Assembly: GCF_003991875.1 (NCBI RefSeq)
Contig: NZ_CP031423.1
Span: 2,728,001-2,792,000, forward strand
DNA: 64,000 nucleotides
From: Microbacterium lemovicicum
GTDB taxonomy: Bacteria; Actinomycetota; Actinomycetes; Actinomycetales; Microbacteriaceae
Direction of reading: 5' to 3'
Positions 34,966-43,599 of this stretch are shown here, piece after piece. Within the stretch, counting starts at the first letter, position 1, and each line of letters begins with the position of its first letter. The notes under the pieces were generated by a model. It saw nothing but the letters and a program-made list of their open reading frames with translations, did no database searches and was not told the DNA's origin. A program made the translations under genes and the position numbers.

Positions 34966-36108
34966 ATGATCCGTCACGCCCGTCTCACCCGCTTCGGAGG
35001 TGCCGGCGTCGCGCTCCTCGCGGGCACCGCCCTCATCCTCACCGGCTGCGCCGGTGGCTCGGCCGACGCCGGCCAGGGCGCCTCCGGAGTCGACGCCGCG
35101 ACCGCCTCCGACCTCACCTCCTTCGGCACGCTCGCCGACCTCGAGGCCGCCGCCAAGGCGGAGGGCCAGCTCAACGTCATCGCCCTCCCGCGCGACTGGG
35201 CCAACTACGGCGAAATCCTCGACGCGTTCACCGCCAAGTACCCCGAGATCACCGTCAACGAGCAGTCGCCGGACGTCTCGTCGGCCGAGGAGATCCAGGC
35301 GGCCACGACCAACGAGGGCCTCGACACCGCTCCCGACGTCTTCGACCTCGGCCTCACCGTCGCCCTTCAGAACACCGGCGAGTTCGCCCCCTACAAGGTG
35401 CAAACGTGGGACGAGATCCCCGATGCCCTCAAGGAGCCTACCGGCCTGTTCGTCGGCGACTACGGCGGATACATGTCCGTCGGCTACGACTCGGCGAAGT
35501 TCCCCACCCCGACGAGCCTCGACGACCTCCTCGGCTCGGAGTTCCGCGGTTCCGTCGCGCTCAACGGCGACCCGACCCAGGCGGGCGCAGCCTTCGCCGC
35601 CGTGGGCCTGGCCACCGTGCAGACCGACGGCACCCTGGACGACTACCAGCCGGGCATCGACTTCTTCAGCGAGCTGAACACGAGCGGCAATCTGCTCAAG
35701 CTCGACGTCACCACGGCCACGGTCGCCAGCGGCGAGACCCCGGTCGTCTTCGACTGGGACTACCTCAACGCCACGCACGCGAAGGACGTCCCGTCGTGGA
35801 AGACCGTCGTCTTCCCCGGAACGGGCTACGCCGGGTACTACAACCAGGCCATCAACAAGAACGCCCCCAACCCGGCGGCGGCGCGCCTCTGGCAGGAGTT
35901 CCTCTACAGCGACGAGGCGCAGAACATGTGGCTCAAGGGCGGAGCGCGGCCCGTGCGCATGGAGGCCATGACCGACGCCGGCACCATCGACGAGGATCTG
36001 GCCGCGGCGCTGCCGGAGGCCCCGTCCGAGACGGTCGTCCCGACCGAGGCGCAGTCCACCGCGGCGGGCACCCTGCTCGGACAGAAGTGGGCAGCGGCGG
36101 TCCAGTGA
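34966..36108 (+). CDS. ABC importer solute-binding lipoprotein (COG1840-like)
   Basis: 380 residues: signal peptide with lipobox LTGC (Cys28), then a periplasmic-binding fold of the iron/2-aminoethylphosphonate/thiamine type (AfuA-like). Parts seen are NVIALPRDWANYGEILDAF, SSAEEIQAATTNEG and GYAGYYNQAINKNAPNPAAA; the last is typical of the family. The ligand is not readable; polyamine, ferric ion or phosphonate-type solutes are all taken up by relatives. ATG 34966 has GAGAGGA nine bases upstream. First gene of a four-gene operon with overlapping ends. Confidence 0.87.
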   Translation: MIRHARLTRFGGAGVALLAGTALILTGCAGGSADAGQGASGVDAATASDLTSFGTLADLEAAAKAEGQLNVIALPRDWANYGEILDAFTAKYPEITVNEQSPDVSSAEEIQAATTNEGLDTAPDVFDLGLTVALQNTGEFAPYKVQTWDEIPDALKEPTGLFVGDYGGYMSVGYDSAKFPTPTSLDDLLGSEFRGSVALNGDPTQAGAAFAAVGLATVQTDGTLDDYQPGIDFFSELNTSGNLLKLDVTTATVASGETPVVFDWDYLNATHAKDVPSWKTVVFPGTGYAGYYNQAINKNAPNPAAARLWQEFLYSDEAQNMWLKGGARPVRMEAMTDAGTIDEDLAAALPEAPSETVVPTEAQSTAAGTLLGQKWAAAVQ

Positions 36109-37046
36109 CCTCCGACGTCCTCGACGGTCCGAGCCTGGACCGCGTGACGAGCCCCGCCGGGCCGCAGCAGCCTGCTGCTGCGGCCCCGCGGGGCGTCGCG
36201 CGCCGAGACTGGTCGTGGGTGGGGCTGGTCCCCCTCGCCCTCTACGTCGCGGCCTTCCTCGCCGTTCCGACAGTGCTCGCCGTCGCCAGTGGGCTGTTCG
36301 ACGGCGACGGGGCCTTCACCCTCGACAACCTCGCCGCACTCGGCGACCCCGTCATCCTCACGACGTTCGGGAACTCGACGTGGCTGTCCCTGCTCACCGC
36401 CGTCATCGGGGCCGTGGTCGGAGCGCTCGTCTGCTACGCCATGCTCGGCCTGCCCGAGACGGGGATCGTCCGCACCACGGTGGACGCGGCATCCGGTGTC
36501 CTCGCGCAGTTCGGCGGCGTGATGCTGGCGTTCGCGATGATCGCCGCCATCGGCACCCAGGGCATCGTGACGAAGTTCCTCTCGTCGACCTTCGGTCTCG
36601 AGCTCTACGCCGACGGCGCCTGGATCTACGCGCTCCCCGGCCTCATCCCCGCCTACCTCGTCTTCCAGGTGCCGCTGATGATCATCACCTTCATGCCCGC
36701 CCTCGCCGCGCTGCGGCCGCAGTGGGCCGAGGCGCACCTGACGCTCGGCGGCACCCGCGCCAACTTCTGGCGATTCGTCGGCCTGCCCGTGCTGGCGCCG
36801 TCGTTCCTCGCGAGCCTGCTGCTGCTGTTCGCCAATGCGTTCTCGTCGTACGCGACGGCTGCCGCCCTCGCCAGCCAGGGCTCGCAGATCGTGCCGCTGC
36901 AGATCCGCACCGCGCTCACGAGCGAGACCGTCCTCGGACGCGAGAACCTCGCCGGCGCGCTCGCCTTCGGCATGATCGTCGTCGTCGCGGTGGTGATGAC
37001 GCTGTACGCCCTGGTGCAGCGCCGGGCCGCGCGGTGGCAGTCGTGA
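36105..37046 (+). CDS. ABC importer permease 1
   Basis: 313 residues, six membrane helices of the binding-protein-dependent permease fold. The ATPase-contact loop is seen at AEAHLTLGGTRANFWRFVGLPVLAPS (EAA motif: E-A, three residues, then LGG). GTG 36105 overlaps the binding-protein stop (GTGA). The first 45 residues are Pro/Ala-rich and cytoplasmic. Confidence 0.88.
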   Translation: MTSDVLDGPSLDRVTSPAGPQQPAAAAPRGVARRDWSWVGLVPLALYVAAFLAVPTVLAVASGLFDGDGAFTLDNLAALGDPVILTTFGNSTWLSLLTAVIGAVVGALVCYAMLGLPETGIVRTTVDAASGVLAQFGGVMLAFAMIAAIGTQGIVTKFLSSTFGLELYADGAWIYALPGLIPAYLVFQVPLMIITFMPALAALRPQWAEAHLTLGGTRANFWRFVGLPVLAPSFLASLLLLFANAFSSYATAAALASQGSQIVPLQIRTALTSETVLGRENLAGALAFGMIVVVAVVMTLYALVQRRAARWQS

Positions 37047-37837
37047 GGGGCTTCGCGCCGTCGCCGGTCACGCGGTGGCTGATCGGCCTCCTCGTCGGCA
37101 TCGTCTTCGCGATCCCCTTCGCCGCGACCCTGCTGTACACGCTGGAGTCGCCCTCCGGGCTGTCGCTCGACCGCTGGGCCGCACTGTTCGATCCGGCCAA
37201 CGCGGCCGCGTACCGCCCGATCTGGACGGGACTCGGCAACTCCCTGATCCTCGCGGCCGTGACGGTGCTGCTCGTCCTGCTGCTGTTCGCGCCCACCATG
37301 GTGCTGGTGGCCCTGAAGTTCCCGCAGCTGCGGCGGGGGTTCGAGTTCCTCGCCCTGCTGCCGATCTCGATCCCGGCGATCGTGCTCGTCGTCGGCCTCG
37401 CGCCGATCTACCTGCAGATCGGCCGCACCTTCGGCACCGGCGCGTGGACCCTCGCCTTCGCGTACGGCATCCTCGTGCTGCCGTTCACCTACCGCTCGAT
37501 CCAGGCCTCCATCGACGCCGTCGACATCCGCACGCTGTCCGAGGCCGCCCGCACCCTGGGCGCCGGATGGTTCACCGTGCTGCTGCGCGTCATCGCGCCG
37601 AACCTCCGGCAGGGCCTGCTGGCGGCATCCCTCATCTCCGTCGCCGTCGTGCTCGGGGAGTTCACCATCGCGTCGCTGCTGAACCGTCAGGTGCTGCAGA
37701 CGGCGCTCGTGCTCATCAACCGGCAGGACGCGTGGGCGGCGGCGATCTCCACGCTGCTCGCCCTCGCCTTCGCATTCGTGCTCCTGCTCATCATCGGCCG
37801 CGCCGGTCGTGTCGGCGCCAGGAGGCAGTCCTCATGA
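37043..37837 (+). CDS. ABC importer permease 2
   Basis: 264 residues, six membrane helices, EAA loop EAARTLGAGWFTVLLRVIAPNLRQG. It forms the translocation pore with permease 1. GTG 37043 overlaps the upstream stop (GTGA); a GTG nine bases earlier is possible. Confidence 0.88.
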   Translation: MRGFAPSPVTRWLIGLLVGIVFAIPFAATLLYTLESPSGLSLDRWAALFDPANAAAYRPIWTGLGNSLILAAVTVLLVLLLFAPTMVLVALKFPQLRRGFEFLALLPISIPAIVLVVGLAPIYLQIGRTFGTGAWTLAFAYGILVLPFTYRSIQASIDAVDIRTLSEAARTLGAGWFTVLLRVIAPNLRQGLLAASLISVAVVLGEFTIASLLNRQVLQTALVLINRQDAWAAAISTLLALAFAFVLLLIIGRAGRVGARRQSS

Positions 37838-38940
37838 CCACCGCAGACACCCCCGCGCGCGCCCTTCCGCGCACGTCCGAGAACCTCCTGCTCGCCGAGG
37901 CGGGCGAAGGTACGCGTGTGCAGTTCTCCGGCATCGTCAAGGACTACGGCGCCACGCGTGTGCTGCACGGCGTGGACCTCGACGTGGCCCCCGGCGAGTT
38001 CGTCTCGCTCCTCGGTCCCTCCGGCTGCGGCAAGACCACCGCGCTGCGCGTGCTCGCGGGACTCGAGCGGGCCACCGCCGGCTCGATCCGGCTCGGCGGG
38101 AAGGACGTCTCGTCCGTCCCGACCAACAAGCGCGACATCGGGATGGTCTTCCAGTCCTACTCGCTGTTCCCGCATCTTCGCGTCGTCGACAACGTCGCGT
38201 TCGGGCTGCGGCGTCGTCGGATCAACCGGACGGATGCCGCGGCCCGCGCCGCCGCGGCGCTCGAGCTGGTCGGGCTCGGCCATCTGGCCGAACGGTTCCC
38301 GCACGAGCTGTCCGGCGGGCAGCAGCAGCGCGTCGCGCTGGCGCGCGCTCTCGTGACAGAGCCGCGGGTGCTGCTGCTGGACGAGCCCCTGTCGGCGCTC
38401 GACGCCAAGGTGCGCGTGCAGCTGCGCGACGAGATCCGGCGCATCCAGCTGCGTCTGGGCATCACGACGGTCTTCGTCACGCACGACCAGGAGGAGGCCC
38501 TCGCCGTCTCCGATCGCATCGCCGTCATGAGCGCCGGCCGCATCGAGCAGATCGGCACCCCGGAGGACCTGTACCTCCGCCCCGCGACCGCCGAGGTCGC
38601 CGCGTTCGTGGGCGTGTCCAGCGTGGTGCTCGGTGTCGTCGCCGGAGGCGCGCTCACGGTGTGGGGTCAGCCTCTGCCCCTCCAGATCGCCGCACCCGAC
38701 GGGGAGGTGGATGTCTTCCTCCGCCCGGAGAACGTGCGCATCTCGAGCGCCGACGGCTCGGGCACCGAGGCCGTCGTTCAGGAGAGCACATTCCTGGGGA
38801 GCTTCCGGCGCACACTCGTGCGCACACTCGACGGCGCGCTCGTCCGCGTGCAGCACGCGGCCTCCGACCGGGTGACCTTCGACGACCGCGTGCGCATCGC
38901 CCTCGATCCCGTGCCCGTCGCCGTGCGACCGCGCACCTGA
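37834..38940 (+). CDS. ABC importer ATPase with TOBE domain
   Basis: 368 residues. Walker A GPSGCGKTT at 61-69, Q-loop GMVFQSYSLFPH, signature LSGGQQQRVALARAL, Walker B LLLDEPLSALD and the FVTHDQEEA His loop are all intact. The C-terminal about 90 residues form a TOBE-type regulatory domain (DVFLRPENVRIS). This is the PotA/FbpC class. ATG 37834 overlaps the permease stop (ATGA) with AGGAGG upstream. Confidence 0.92.
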   Translation: MTTADTPARALPRTSENLLLAEAGEGTRVQFSGIVKDYGATRVLHGVDLDVAPGEFVSLLGPSGCGKTTALRVLAGLERATAGSIRLGGKDVSSVPTNKRDIGMVFQSYSLFPHLRVVDNVAFGLRRRRINRTDAAARAAAALELVGLGHLAERFPHELSGGQQQRVALARALVTEPRVLLLDEPLSALDAKVRVQLRDEIRRIQLRLGITTVFVTHDQEEALAVSDRIAVMSAGRIEQIGTPEDLYLRPATAEVAAFVGVSSVVLGVVAGGALTVWGQPLPLQIAAPDGEVDVFLRPENVRISSADGSGTEAVVQESTFLGSFRRTLVRTLDGALVRVQHAASDRVTFDDRVRIALDPVPVAVRPRT

Positions 38941-38944
38941 CACC

Positions 38945-39012
38945 CCCGCCCGGGGCCGTGTCCCACTTTCCGCACAACACGCCGAGGGGTTGTGCGGAAA
39001 GTGGGACACGGT
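38945..39012. repeat. TGTGCGGAAAGTGGGACA hairpin family, copy B
   Basis: Core 38958-39009 has perfect 21-bp arms around a 10-base loop. A 68-bp stretch (38945-39012) recurs at 39061-39128 with one difference. It lies just after the ATPase stop and could also terminate that operon. Confidence 0.93.
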
Positions 39013-39060
39013 GGTCTGCGCCGCCGGACGAGCGGAGATTCCGCCGTACGGCGTCCGCGC

Positions 39061-39128
39061 CCGCCCGGGGCCATGTCCCACTTTCCGCACAACACGCCGA
39101 GGGGTTGTGCGGAAAGTGGGACACGGTT
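39061..39128. repeat. TGTGCGGAAAGTGGGACA hairpin family, copy C
   Basis: Direct repeat of copy B, offset by 116 bp; core 39074-39125. Between B and C is another short palindrome CGCCGTACGGCG (39042-39053). The rest of the 38941-39246 gap has no gene. Confidence 0.93.
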
Positions 39129-39246
39129 GCGTCGAGCACGGCAGCGTCTGCGCCGGGCGGCCTACCGCCCGCGCGGCGCGGTCGCTAGCGTGTGCACCAG
39201 CGGCCGGTCAGCGGACCGGTGGCCACCTCGCGAAGGAGCGTGCACC

Positions 39247-39429
39247 ATGGCCGGGAAGTTCGAGCTCTACACCGACAAGGGCGGCCACTGGCGCTTCACC
39301 CTCAAGGCCACCAACGGCCAGGTGATCGCCAGCAGCGAGGGGTACTCGTCCAAGGCCGCCGCGCAGGCGGGCATCGAGTCGGTGAAGAAGAACGCGCCGA
39401 CGGCAGACACCGTCGAGGTCACCCGCTGA
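39247..39429 (+). CDS. DUF1508 (YegP-like) small protein
   Basis: 60 residues with one DUF1508 unit: KFELYTDKGGHWRFTLKATN, then GQVIASSEGYSSKAAAQAGI and VKKNAPTADTVEV. E. coli YegP has two such units, this protein one. Function is unproven. AAGGAG precedes ATG 39247 by eight bases. It is convergent with the Dabb gene, three bases between stops. Confidence 0.88.
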   Translation: MAGKFELYTDKGGHWRFTLKATNGQVIASSEGYSSKAAAQAGIESVKKNAPTADTVEVTR

Positions 39430-39432
39430 GGC

Positions 39433-39735
39433 TCAGAGCGGAACGTCGATCGCGGCGCGGTCCTTCGTGACGCTACGAACGAACTCGACGACCTCCTGGT
39501 GCGCCGGGTGGACGATGTAGCGCTCGAGGGCCTCGGCGTCGGCGAACTCCGACACGAGCGCGACGTCCCAGTTCGCACCCGGAAAGGCGACGTTCGGGCC
39601 GACCTGAATGCTGTCGATCTCGGGGATGACGTCCTGAAGCCCCTCGAGGCGCGTGCGCAGCTCTTCGGCGTGCAGCGCCCGCGTGTCGGCGTCGTCCGCG
39701 TCGAGCCGCCACAGGACGATGTGCCGCAGGCTCAT
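39433..39735 (-). CDS. Dabb-domain (stress-responsive barrel) protein
   Basis: 100 residues: SLRHIVLWRL start, LRTRLEGLQDVIPEIDSIQVGPN, DVALVSEFADAEALERYIVHPAHQEVVEFV. This is the dimeric alpha/beta barrel (Dabb) family; function varies. ATG 39735 overlaps the glutaredoxin-like stop (ATGA), so the two are coupled. Confidence 0.87.
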   Translation of the reverse strand: MSLRHIVLWRLDADDADTRALHAEELRTRLEGLQDVIPEIDSIQVGPNVAFPGANWDVALVSEFADAEALERYIVHPAHQEVVEFVRSVTKDRAAIDVPL

Positions 39736-40022
39736 GACGCCACCCCTGCCGACGTCGGAACAGCGGATGCCGTCACCAGAGCGTCGCGGAGGCGGTCAGC
39801 CGAGACCCGCCAGTGCGCGTGCAGGCCGCCGTCGATGAGGATGACCGGGATCTTCTCCCACCACTGCTCGTAGAGAGCCGGGTCGTCGAGAATCGACGCC
39901 TCACGGACATCGATGCCGTCGGCCAGACGCTCGGGGAGACCCGCGATCACATCGTCGACGATGCCGTGGGCCACGTCGCAGAGGTGACAGTCGGGTTTGC
40001 CGATCAGGGTGAGGATGGTCAC
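39732..40022 (-). CDS. Glutaredoxin-family protein
   Basis: 96 residues with a thioredoxin-like start LIGKPDCHLCDVAHGIVDD holding CHLC as a redox CxxC, and the cis-Pro IPVILIDG. Close to the DUF836 glutaredoxin-like group. GTG 40022 lies six bases after TAGGAT (40029-40034, minus strand). Operon with the Dabb gene. Confidence 0.87.
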   Translation of the reverse strand: MTILTLIGKPDCHLCDVAHGIVDDVIAGLPERLADGIDVREASILDDPALYEQWWEKIPVILIDGGLHAHWRVSADRLRDALVTASAVPTSAGVAS

Positions 40023-40119
40023 GCCCTCATCCTATGGGCGCTCTCCGACACGGGCTCGGACACTCGGCGACGATTCGCCTGCCATCCGGTGACGCTCCGG
40101 CGTCGGAACGGCACGCGGC

Positions 40120-40413
40120 TCAGCGCTCGAGCGGAAGCCCCGCCTGCGCCCATTCGCCGGTGCCGCCGTCGACGTTGGTGGCGTCGTAGCCGCGGGCCTC
40201 GAGGGCCTCCACCACGCGTGCCGAGCGGCCGCCGGCCTGGCAGATGACGTCGAACGGCTCGTCGGGGAGTTCGTCGAGGTGCTCGCCGATGCTCGACATA
40301 GGGAGGTTGACGGCGCCGGGCACGTGCCCCGCGGCGAATTCGTCCTCTTCGCGCACGTCGATGAGCGGCACGCCGTCGCGCTCGTTCAGCTGCTGGACGG
40401 TGATCGACTTCAT
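40120..40413 (-). CDS. Single-domain rhodanese-like protein
   Basis: 97 residues. The rhodanese fold is complete: LIDVREEDEFAAGHVPGAVNLPM and the active loop CQAGGRSARV, with the catalytic Cys. Such proteins transfer sulfane sulfur; the partner is unknown. ATG 40413 has AGGAAGGA seven bases upstream. TATTGT 22 bases further up may be the -10. Confidence 0.91.
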   Translation of the reverse strand: MKSITVQQLNERDGVPLIDVREEDEFAAGHVPGAVNLPMSSIGEHLDELPDEPFDVICQAGGRSARVVEALEARGYDATNVDGGTGEWAQAGLPLER

Positions 40414-40451
40414 GGCGGGATCCTTCCTGTCGGCGCGGCGACAATACACGA

Positions 40452-40477
40452 AGCGCCCGTCCCTAGGGACAGGCGCT
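40452..40477 (-). terminator. Terminator after the bS22 gene
   Basis: AGCGCC-GTCCC and GGGAC-GGCGCT arms pair with one bulge on each side around TA, 18 bases beyond the bS22 stop. Confidence 0.65.
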
Positions 40478-40495
40478 CAGTGTGGTGCGGCCGCG

Positions 40496-40594
40496 TTACT
40501 TCTTGTTGCGGCGCTGATGGCGAGTCTTGCGAAGCAGCTTGCGGTGCTTCTTCTTCGCCATGCGCTTGCGGCGCTTCTTGATGACTGAACCCAC
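40496..40594 (-). CDS. Small ribosomal protein bS22 (AURKAIP1/COX24 type)
   Basis: A 32-residue, very basic protein (start GTG 40594, stop TAA 40496): GSVIKKRRKRMAKKKHRKLL then RKTRHQRRNKK. It matches the short basic protein found with the small ribosomal subunit of mycobacteria and its mitochondrial COX24/mS38 relatives. GAGG is present about 12 bases upstream. A hairpin follows the gene. It is too short for most gene finders. Confidence 0.9.
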   Translation of the reverse strand: MGSVIKKRRKRMAKKKHRKLLRKTRHQRRNKK

Positions 40595-40677
40595 GGAAAA
40601 CCTCACTAGATCGGGGTCTGGACGCAGGATCGCCTGCATCCGGGATCGGGCAAAACGGAAAAATGCCTCGGGTCAGT

Positions 40678-40869
40678 CTAGCCGACGTCGGCGACGGGCC
40701 TGTGCAGGGCCGCCGTGACGGCCGATTCGGGCACGCGGTAGCTGCGGCCGAACCGCACGGCCGGCAGTTCACCGGCATGCACGAGGCGGTACACGGTCAT
40801 CTTGGACACGCGCATGAGCTCGGCGACCTCCGCGACCGTCAGGAAGCGCACATCGGCCAGTTCTGCCAT
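40678..40869 (-). CDS. Excisionase/BldC-like helix-turn-helix protein
   Basis: 63 residues holding one MerR-like winged helix: FLTVAEVAELMRVSKMTVYR, then LVHAGELPAVRFGRSYRVPE. This conserved actinobacterial type resembles BldC and phage excisionases but no phage genes are near. ATG 40869 has GGAGGA five bases upstream. It has its own promoter at 40910-40939. Confidence 0.88.
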   Translation of the reverse strand: MAELADVRFLTVAEVAELMRVSKMTVYRLVHAGELPAVRFGRSYRVPESAVTAALHRPVADVG

Positions 40870-40909
40870 GGCGTTCCTCCGCTGCGATCCCCAGATGACT
40901 GTGCTCCAC

Positions 40910-40939
40910 ACTCTAGGGGCGCGATCGCACTCGTGTAAA
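40910..40939 (-). promoter_or_regulatory. Promoter of the BldC-like gene
   Basis: TTTACA (40939-40934), an 18-bp spacer, and TAGAGT (40915-40910) on the minus strand predict a leader of about 35 bases before the ribosome site. Confidence 0.55.
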
Positions 40940-40982
40940 CCTGTGTGGTCTGTGTGACGTATGAGGCTCGCCCGACCGCGAT

Positions 40983-41387
40983 TCAGCGGCCCGGGAGCTT
41001 CTTGAGGGCGCTGGCGACGACGTGCTTCGCCGAGGCCGCAGCGCGGCCCATCACCTCAGCTGCGTGTGCGGCGGAATCCGGCAGGGTGACCGGTGCGGCA
41101 TCCATGTCGATGTCGTCCAGAAGGAAGGGCATGAGCCAGTCGTCGACCGCGTCGAGCGGACCGATCGAGAGACTGTAATACCGATGCTGACCCTCTTCGC
41201 GGACGGAGACGAGCTCCGCCTCGCGCAGCACCTTGAGGTGCTTCGAGACGGTCGGCTGGCTGACCTCCAGCTGGTGGACGATCTGGGAGACGCTCGTTCC
41301 GCGCTCACCCGAGGCGGCGCGCTCCCGCAGGAGCTGCAGGATGTCGCGACGTGTGCCGTCTGCGATCACGTCGAAGATGTCCGCCAT
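40983..41387 (-). CDS. ArsR-family transcriptional regulator
   Basis: 134 residues: DIFDVIADGTRRDILQLLRE, then the recognition helix VSQIVHQLEVSQPTVSKHLK and VLREAELVSVREEGQHRYYS wing. No Cys metal site is seen, so it is not a typical metal sensor. The C-terminal half is Ala-rich. ATG 41387 lies six bases after TAACCT (41394-41399, minus strand). It is divergent from trkH, which it may control. Confidence 0.88.
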   Translation of the reverse strand: MADIFDVIADGTRRDILQLLRERAASGERGTSVSQIVHQLEVSQPTVSKHLKVLREAELVSVREEGQHRYYSLSIGPLDAVDDWLMPFLLDDIDMDAAPVTLPDSAAHAAEVMGRAAASAKHVVASALKKLPGR

Positions 41388-41452
41388 GTGCTTAGGTTAG
41401 TCGGGCATCTCCCGGAGAACCATGACCGACGTTTCGAGCGAGGGGATCAGGT

Positions 41453-42892
41453 ATGGCGGCTGACCCGAGGGGCTCGCGGGCCTGGCGTCTGTCGTCGTCC
41501 GCCCGCCGCGGGTGGGACAGGCTGCAGGACCTCACCACGGCATCTCCGGCCCGCTTCGCCGTCCTCGTCTTCGCGACGCTGATCCTCATCTTCACCGCCC
41601 TGCTGTCGCTGCCGGCCTCGACCGCCAGCGGGCAGTCCGCGCCGTTCGCCGATGCGCTCTTCACCGCCGTCTCCACGATCTGCGTGACCGGACTGTCCAC
41701 GGTCAACATGGGCACCTACTGGTCGCCGTTCGGCCAGGTGATCATCTTCATCGGCGTCAACGTCGGCGCGCTGGGCGTCCTCACGCTCGCCTCCATCCTC
41801 GGGCTCGTCATCTCGAAGCGGCTGGGCCTGCGCGCGAAGCTGATCGCCGCGGGCGACACCAATCCGATGCGCGCGCACGGCGGGGTGGTCAACGAGGGTC
41901 AGACGGTGCGCCTGGGAGAGATCGGCGTGCTGCTGCGGACCGTCGCCCTGTCGACGCTCGTCATCGAGGCGGGGATCGCCGTGCTGCTGTACCCGTCCCT
42001 GCTGATCGGCGGCGTGGAACCCCTCGTCGCGCTGTGGGAGGCGCCCTACTTCGCCGCGATGGCTTTCACGAACACCGGCTTCTCCCCCAACCCCGAGGGC
42101 ATCCTGGCCTTCCAGTACGACTACTTCTTCCTCACCGTCATGATGGCCGGTGTCTTCCTCGGCTCGATCGGGTTCCCCGTCATCTACACCCTGTGGCGGC
42201 ACCAGTGGCACTTCCGCCAGTGGACCCTGCACGCCAAGCTGACCATCATCACGACCGTGCTCCTGTTCTTCGCGGGCGCCATCGCGTTCCTCGCCCTCGA
42301 GTACAACAACCCCGCGACCTTCGGCAGCCGCGACGCGTGGGACACCGTCTACCAGTCCTTCTTCCTGTCCGCCATGACGCGATCCGGCGGGTTCTCCGTC
42401 GTGGACATCGGGCAGCTGAACGGCTCGTCGCTGCTGGTGGGCTCCATGCTCATGTTCGTCGGCGGCGGCTCGGCCTCCACCGCGGGCGGCATCAAGGTCA
42501 CGACGCTCGCGGTGCTCGCGTTGGCGGTGTGGTCGGAGGCGAAGGGCCGCCCGTCGGTGCAGGCCTTCGGCCGGCGCATCCCGAGCGACGTCCAGCGGGT
42601 CGGCCTGTCGGTCGTCGCATGGGGCGCGACCATCGTCGCCCTCTCGACGATCACGATCACCCACATCACCAAAGAGCCGGTCGAGACGGTGCTCTTCGAC
42701 GTGATCTCCGGGTTCGCGACGGTGGGACTCTCCACCGGATTGACGGAGACACTGCCCGACCCCGCGGTCTACGTGATGGCCCTCACGATGTTCATGGGGC
42801 GCATTGGTACAGTGACCCTTGCCGCGGCCGTGGCCGCGGCAACCCGTTCGCAGCTCTACGCGCTGCCGGTGGAGAGGCCGATCGTTGGGTGA
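41453..42892 (+). CDS. trkH: Potassium uptake channel subunit TrkH/KtrB type
   Basis: 479 residues with four M1-P-M2 repeats. The four selectivity-filter loops are visible: STICVTGLS, AFTNTGFSP, MTRSGGFSV and GFATVGLSTG, each with the conserved Gly. This forms the K+ pore in the membrane and works with the cytoplasmic TrkA gating protein encoded next. ATG 41453 has GAGGGGA seven bases upstream. The divergent gap to the ArsR gene is 65 bp. Confidence 0.94.
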   Translation: MAADPRGSRAWRLSSSARRGWDRLQDLTTASPARFAVLVFATLILIFTALLSLPASTASGQSAPFADALFTAVSTICVTGLSTVNMGTYWSPFGQVIIFIGVNVGALGVLTLASILGLVISKRLGLRAKLIAAGDTNPMRAHGGVVNEGQTVRLGEIGVLLRTVALSTLVIEAGIAVLLYPSLLIGGVEPLVALWEAPYFAAMAFTNTGFSPNPEGILAFQYDYFFLTVMMAGVFLGSIGFPVIYTLWRHQWHFRQWTLHAKLTIITTVLLFFAGAIAFLALEYNNPATFGSRDAWDTVYQSFFLSAMTRSGGFSVVDIGQLNGSSLLVGSMLMFVGGGSASTAGGIKVTTLAVLALAVWSEAKGRPSVQAFGRRIPSDVQRVGLSVVAWGATIVALSTITITHITKEPVETVLFDVISGFATVGLSTGLTETLPDPAVYVMALTMFMGRIGTVTLAAAVAAATRSQLYALPVERPIVG

Positions 42893-43556
42893 GCAGATCC
42901 GTGGCGATGCGCCGGTGATGGTGATCGGCCTGGGCCGCTTCGGCGCCGCCTGCGCCGGCGAGCTGGACCGTCTCGACCGCGACGTGCTCGCCATCGACGA
43001 CAACCTCGAGCTCGTGCAGAAGTGGTCGGAGCGCGTCACCCATGCCGTGCAGGCCGACGCCCGCAACATCGACGCCCTCAAGCAGATCGGGGCGCAGGAC
43101 TTCCAGGTGGCGGTCGTGGCCGTCGGCTCCTCCATCGAGGCGTCCGTGCTCATCACCGCGAACCTCGTCGACCTGAAGGTGCCGCAGATCTGGGCCAAGG
43201 CGGTCTCGCAGTCGCACGGCAAGATCCTCGCCCGCGTCGGCGCCAACCACGTCATCTATCCGGAGCGCGAGGCCGGCGAGCGCGTCGCCCACCTGGTGAG
43301 CGGACGGATGCTGGACTTCATCCGCTTCGACGACGACTTCGTGCTCGCCAAGATGTACCCCCCGAAGTTCATCCGCGGCGTCGGCCTCAACGAGTCGGGC
43401 GTGCGCACGAAGTACAACGTGACCGTGGTGGGCGTGAAGAGCCCCGGCAAGCCGTTCCGCTACGCCGAGGCCAACACCGTGGTCACCAACCACGACCTCA
43501 TCATCGTCTCGGGCACGAACGTCGACATCGAACGCTTCGCCTCCCTCGACCGCTGA
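42885..43556 (+). CDS. trkA: TrkA/KtrA potassium channel gating protein
   Basis: 223 residues: an RCK N-terminal Rossmann domain (PVMVIGLGRFGAACAGELD, then VLAIDDN and AVQADARNIDALKQIGAQDF) and a C-terminal RCK_C domain. It binds nucleotides and gates TrkH. The start is a TTG at 42885, chosen because GGAGAGG lies seven bases upstream and no ATG/GTG comes before the nucleotide-binding loop except far inside trkH; it overlaps trkH by eight bases. Confidence 0.92.
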   Translation: MGEQIRGDAPVMVIGLGRFGAACAGELDRLDRDVLAIDDNLELVQKWSERVTHAVQADARNIDALKQIGAQDFQVAVVAVGSSIEASVLITANLVDLKVPQIWAKAVSQSHGKILARVGANHVIYPEREAGERVAHLVSGRMLDFIRFDDDFVLAKMYPPKFIRGVGLNESGVRTKYNVTVVGVKSPGKPFRYAEANTVVTNHDLIIVSGTNVDIERFASLDR

Positions 43557-43599
43557 GTCGCGCCGCGCCGGTGTCGGTGGCCCTGGGCAGACTCCGATC

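Noticed and set aside
34966..38940. Naming the importer as ferric-iron or polyamine specific
   Set aside because: The binding protein shows only family-level motifs and no neighbouring enzyme fixes the ligand.
40678..40869. Prophage remnant, because of the excisionase-like protein
   Set aside because: No integrase, structural genes or att-like repeats are near; this single-domain protein is common in actinobacterial chromosomes.
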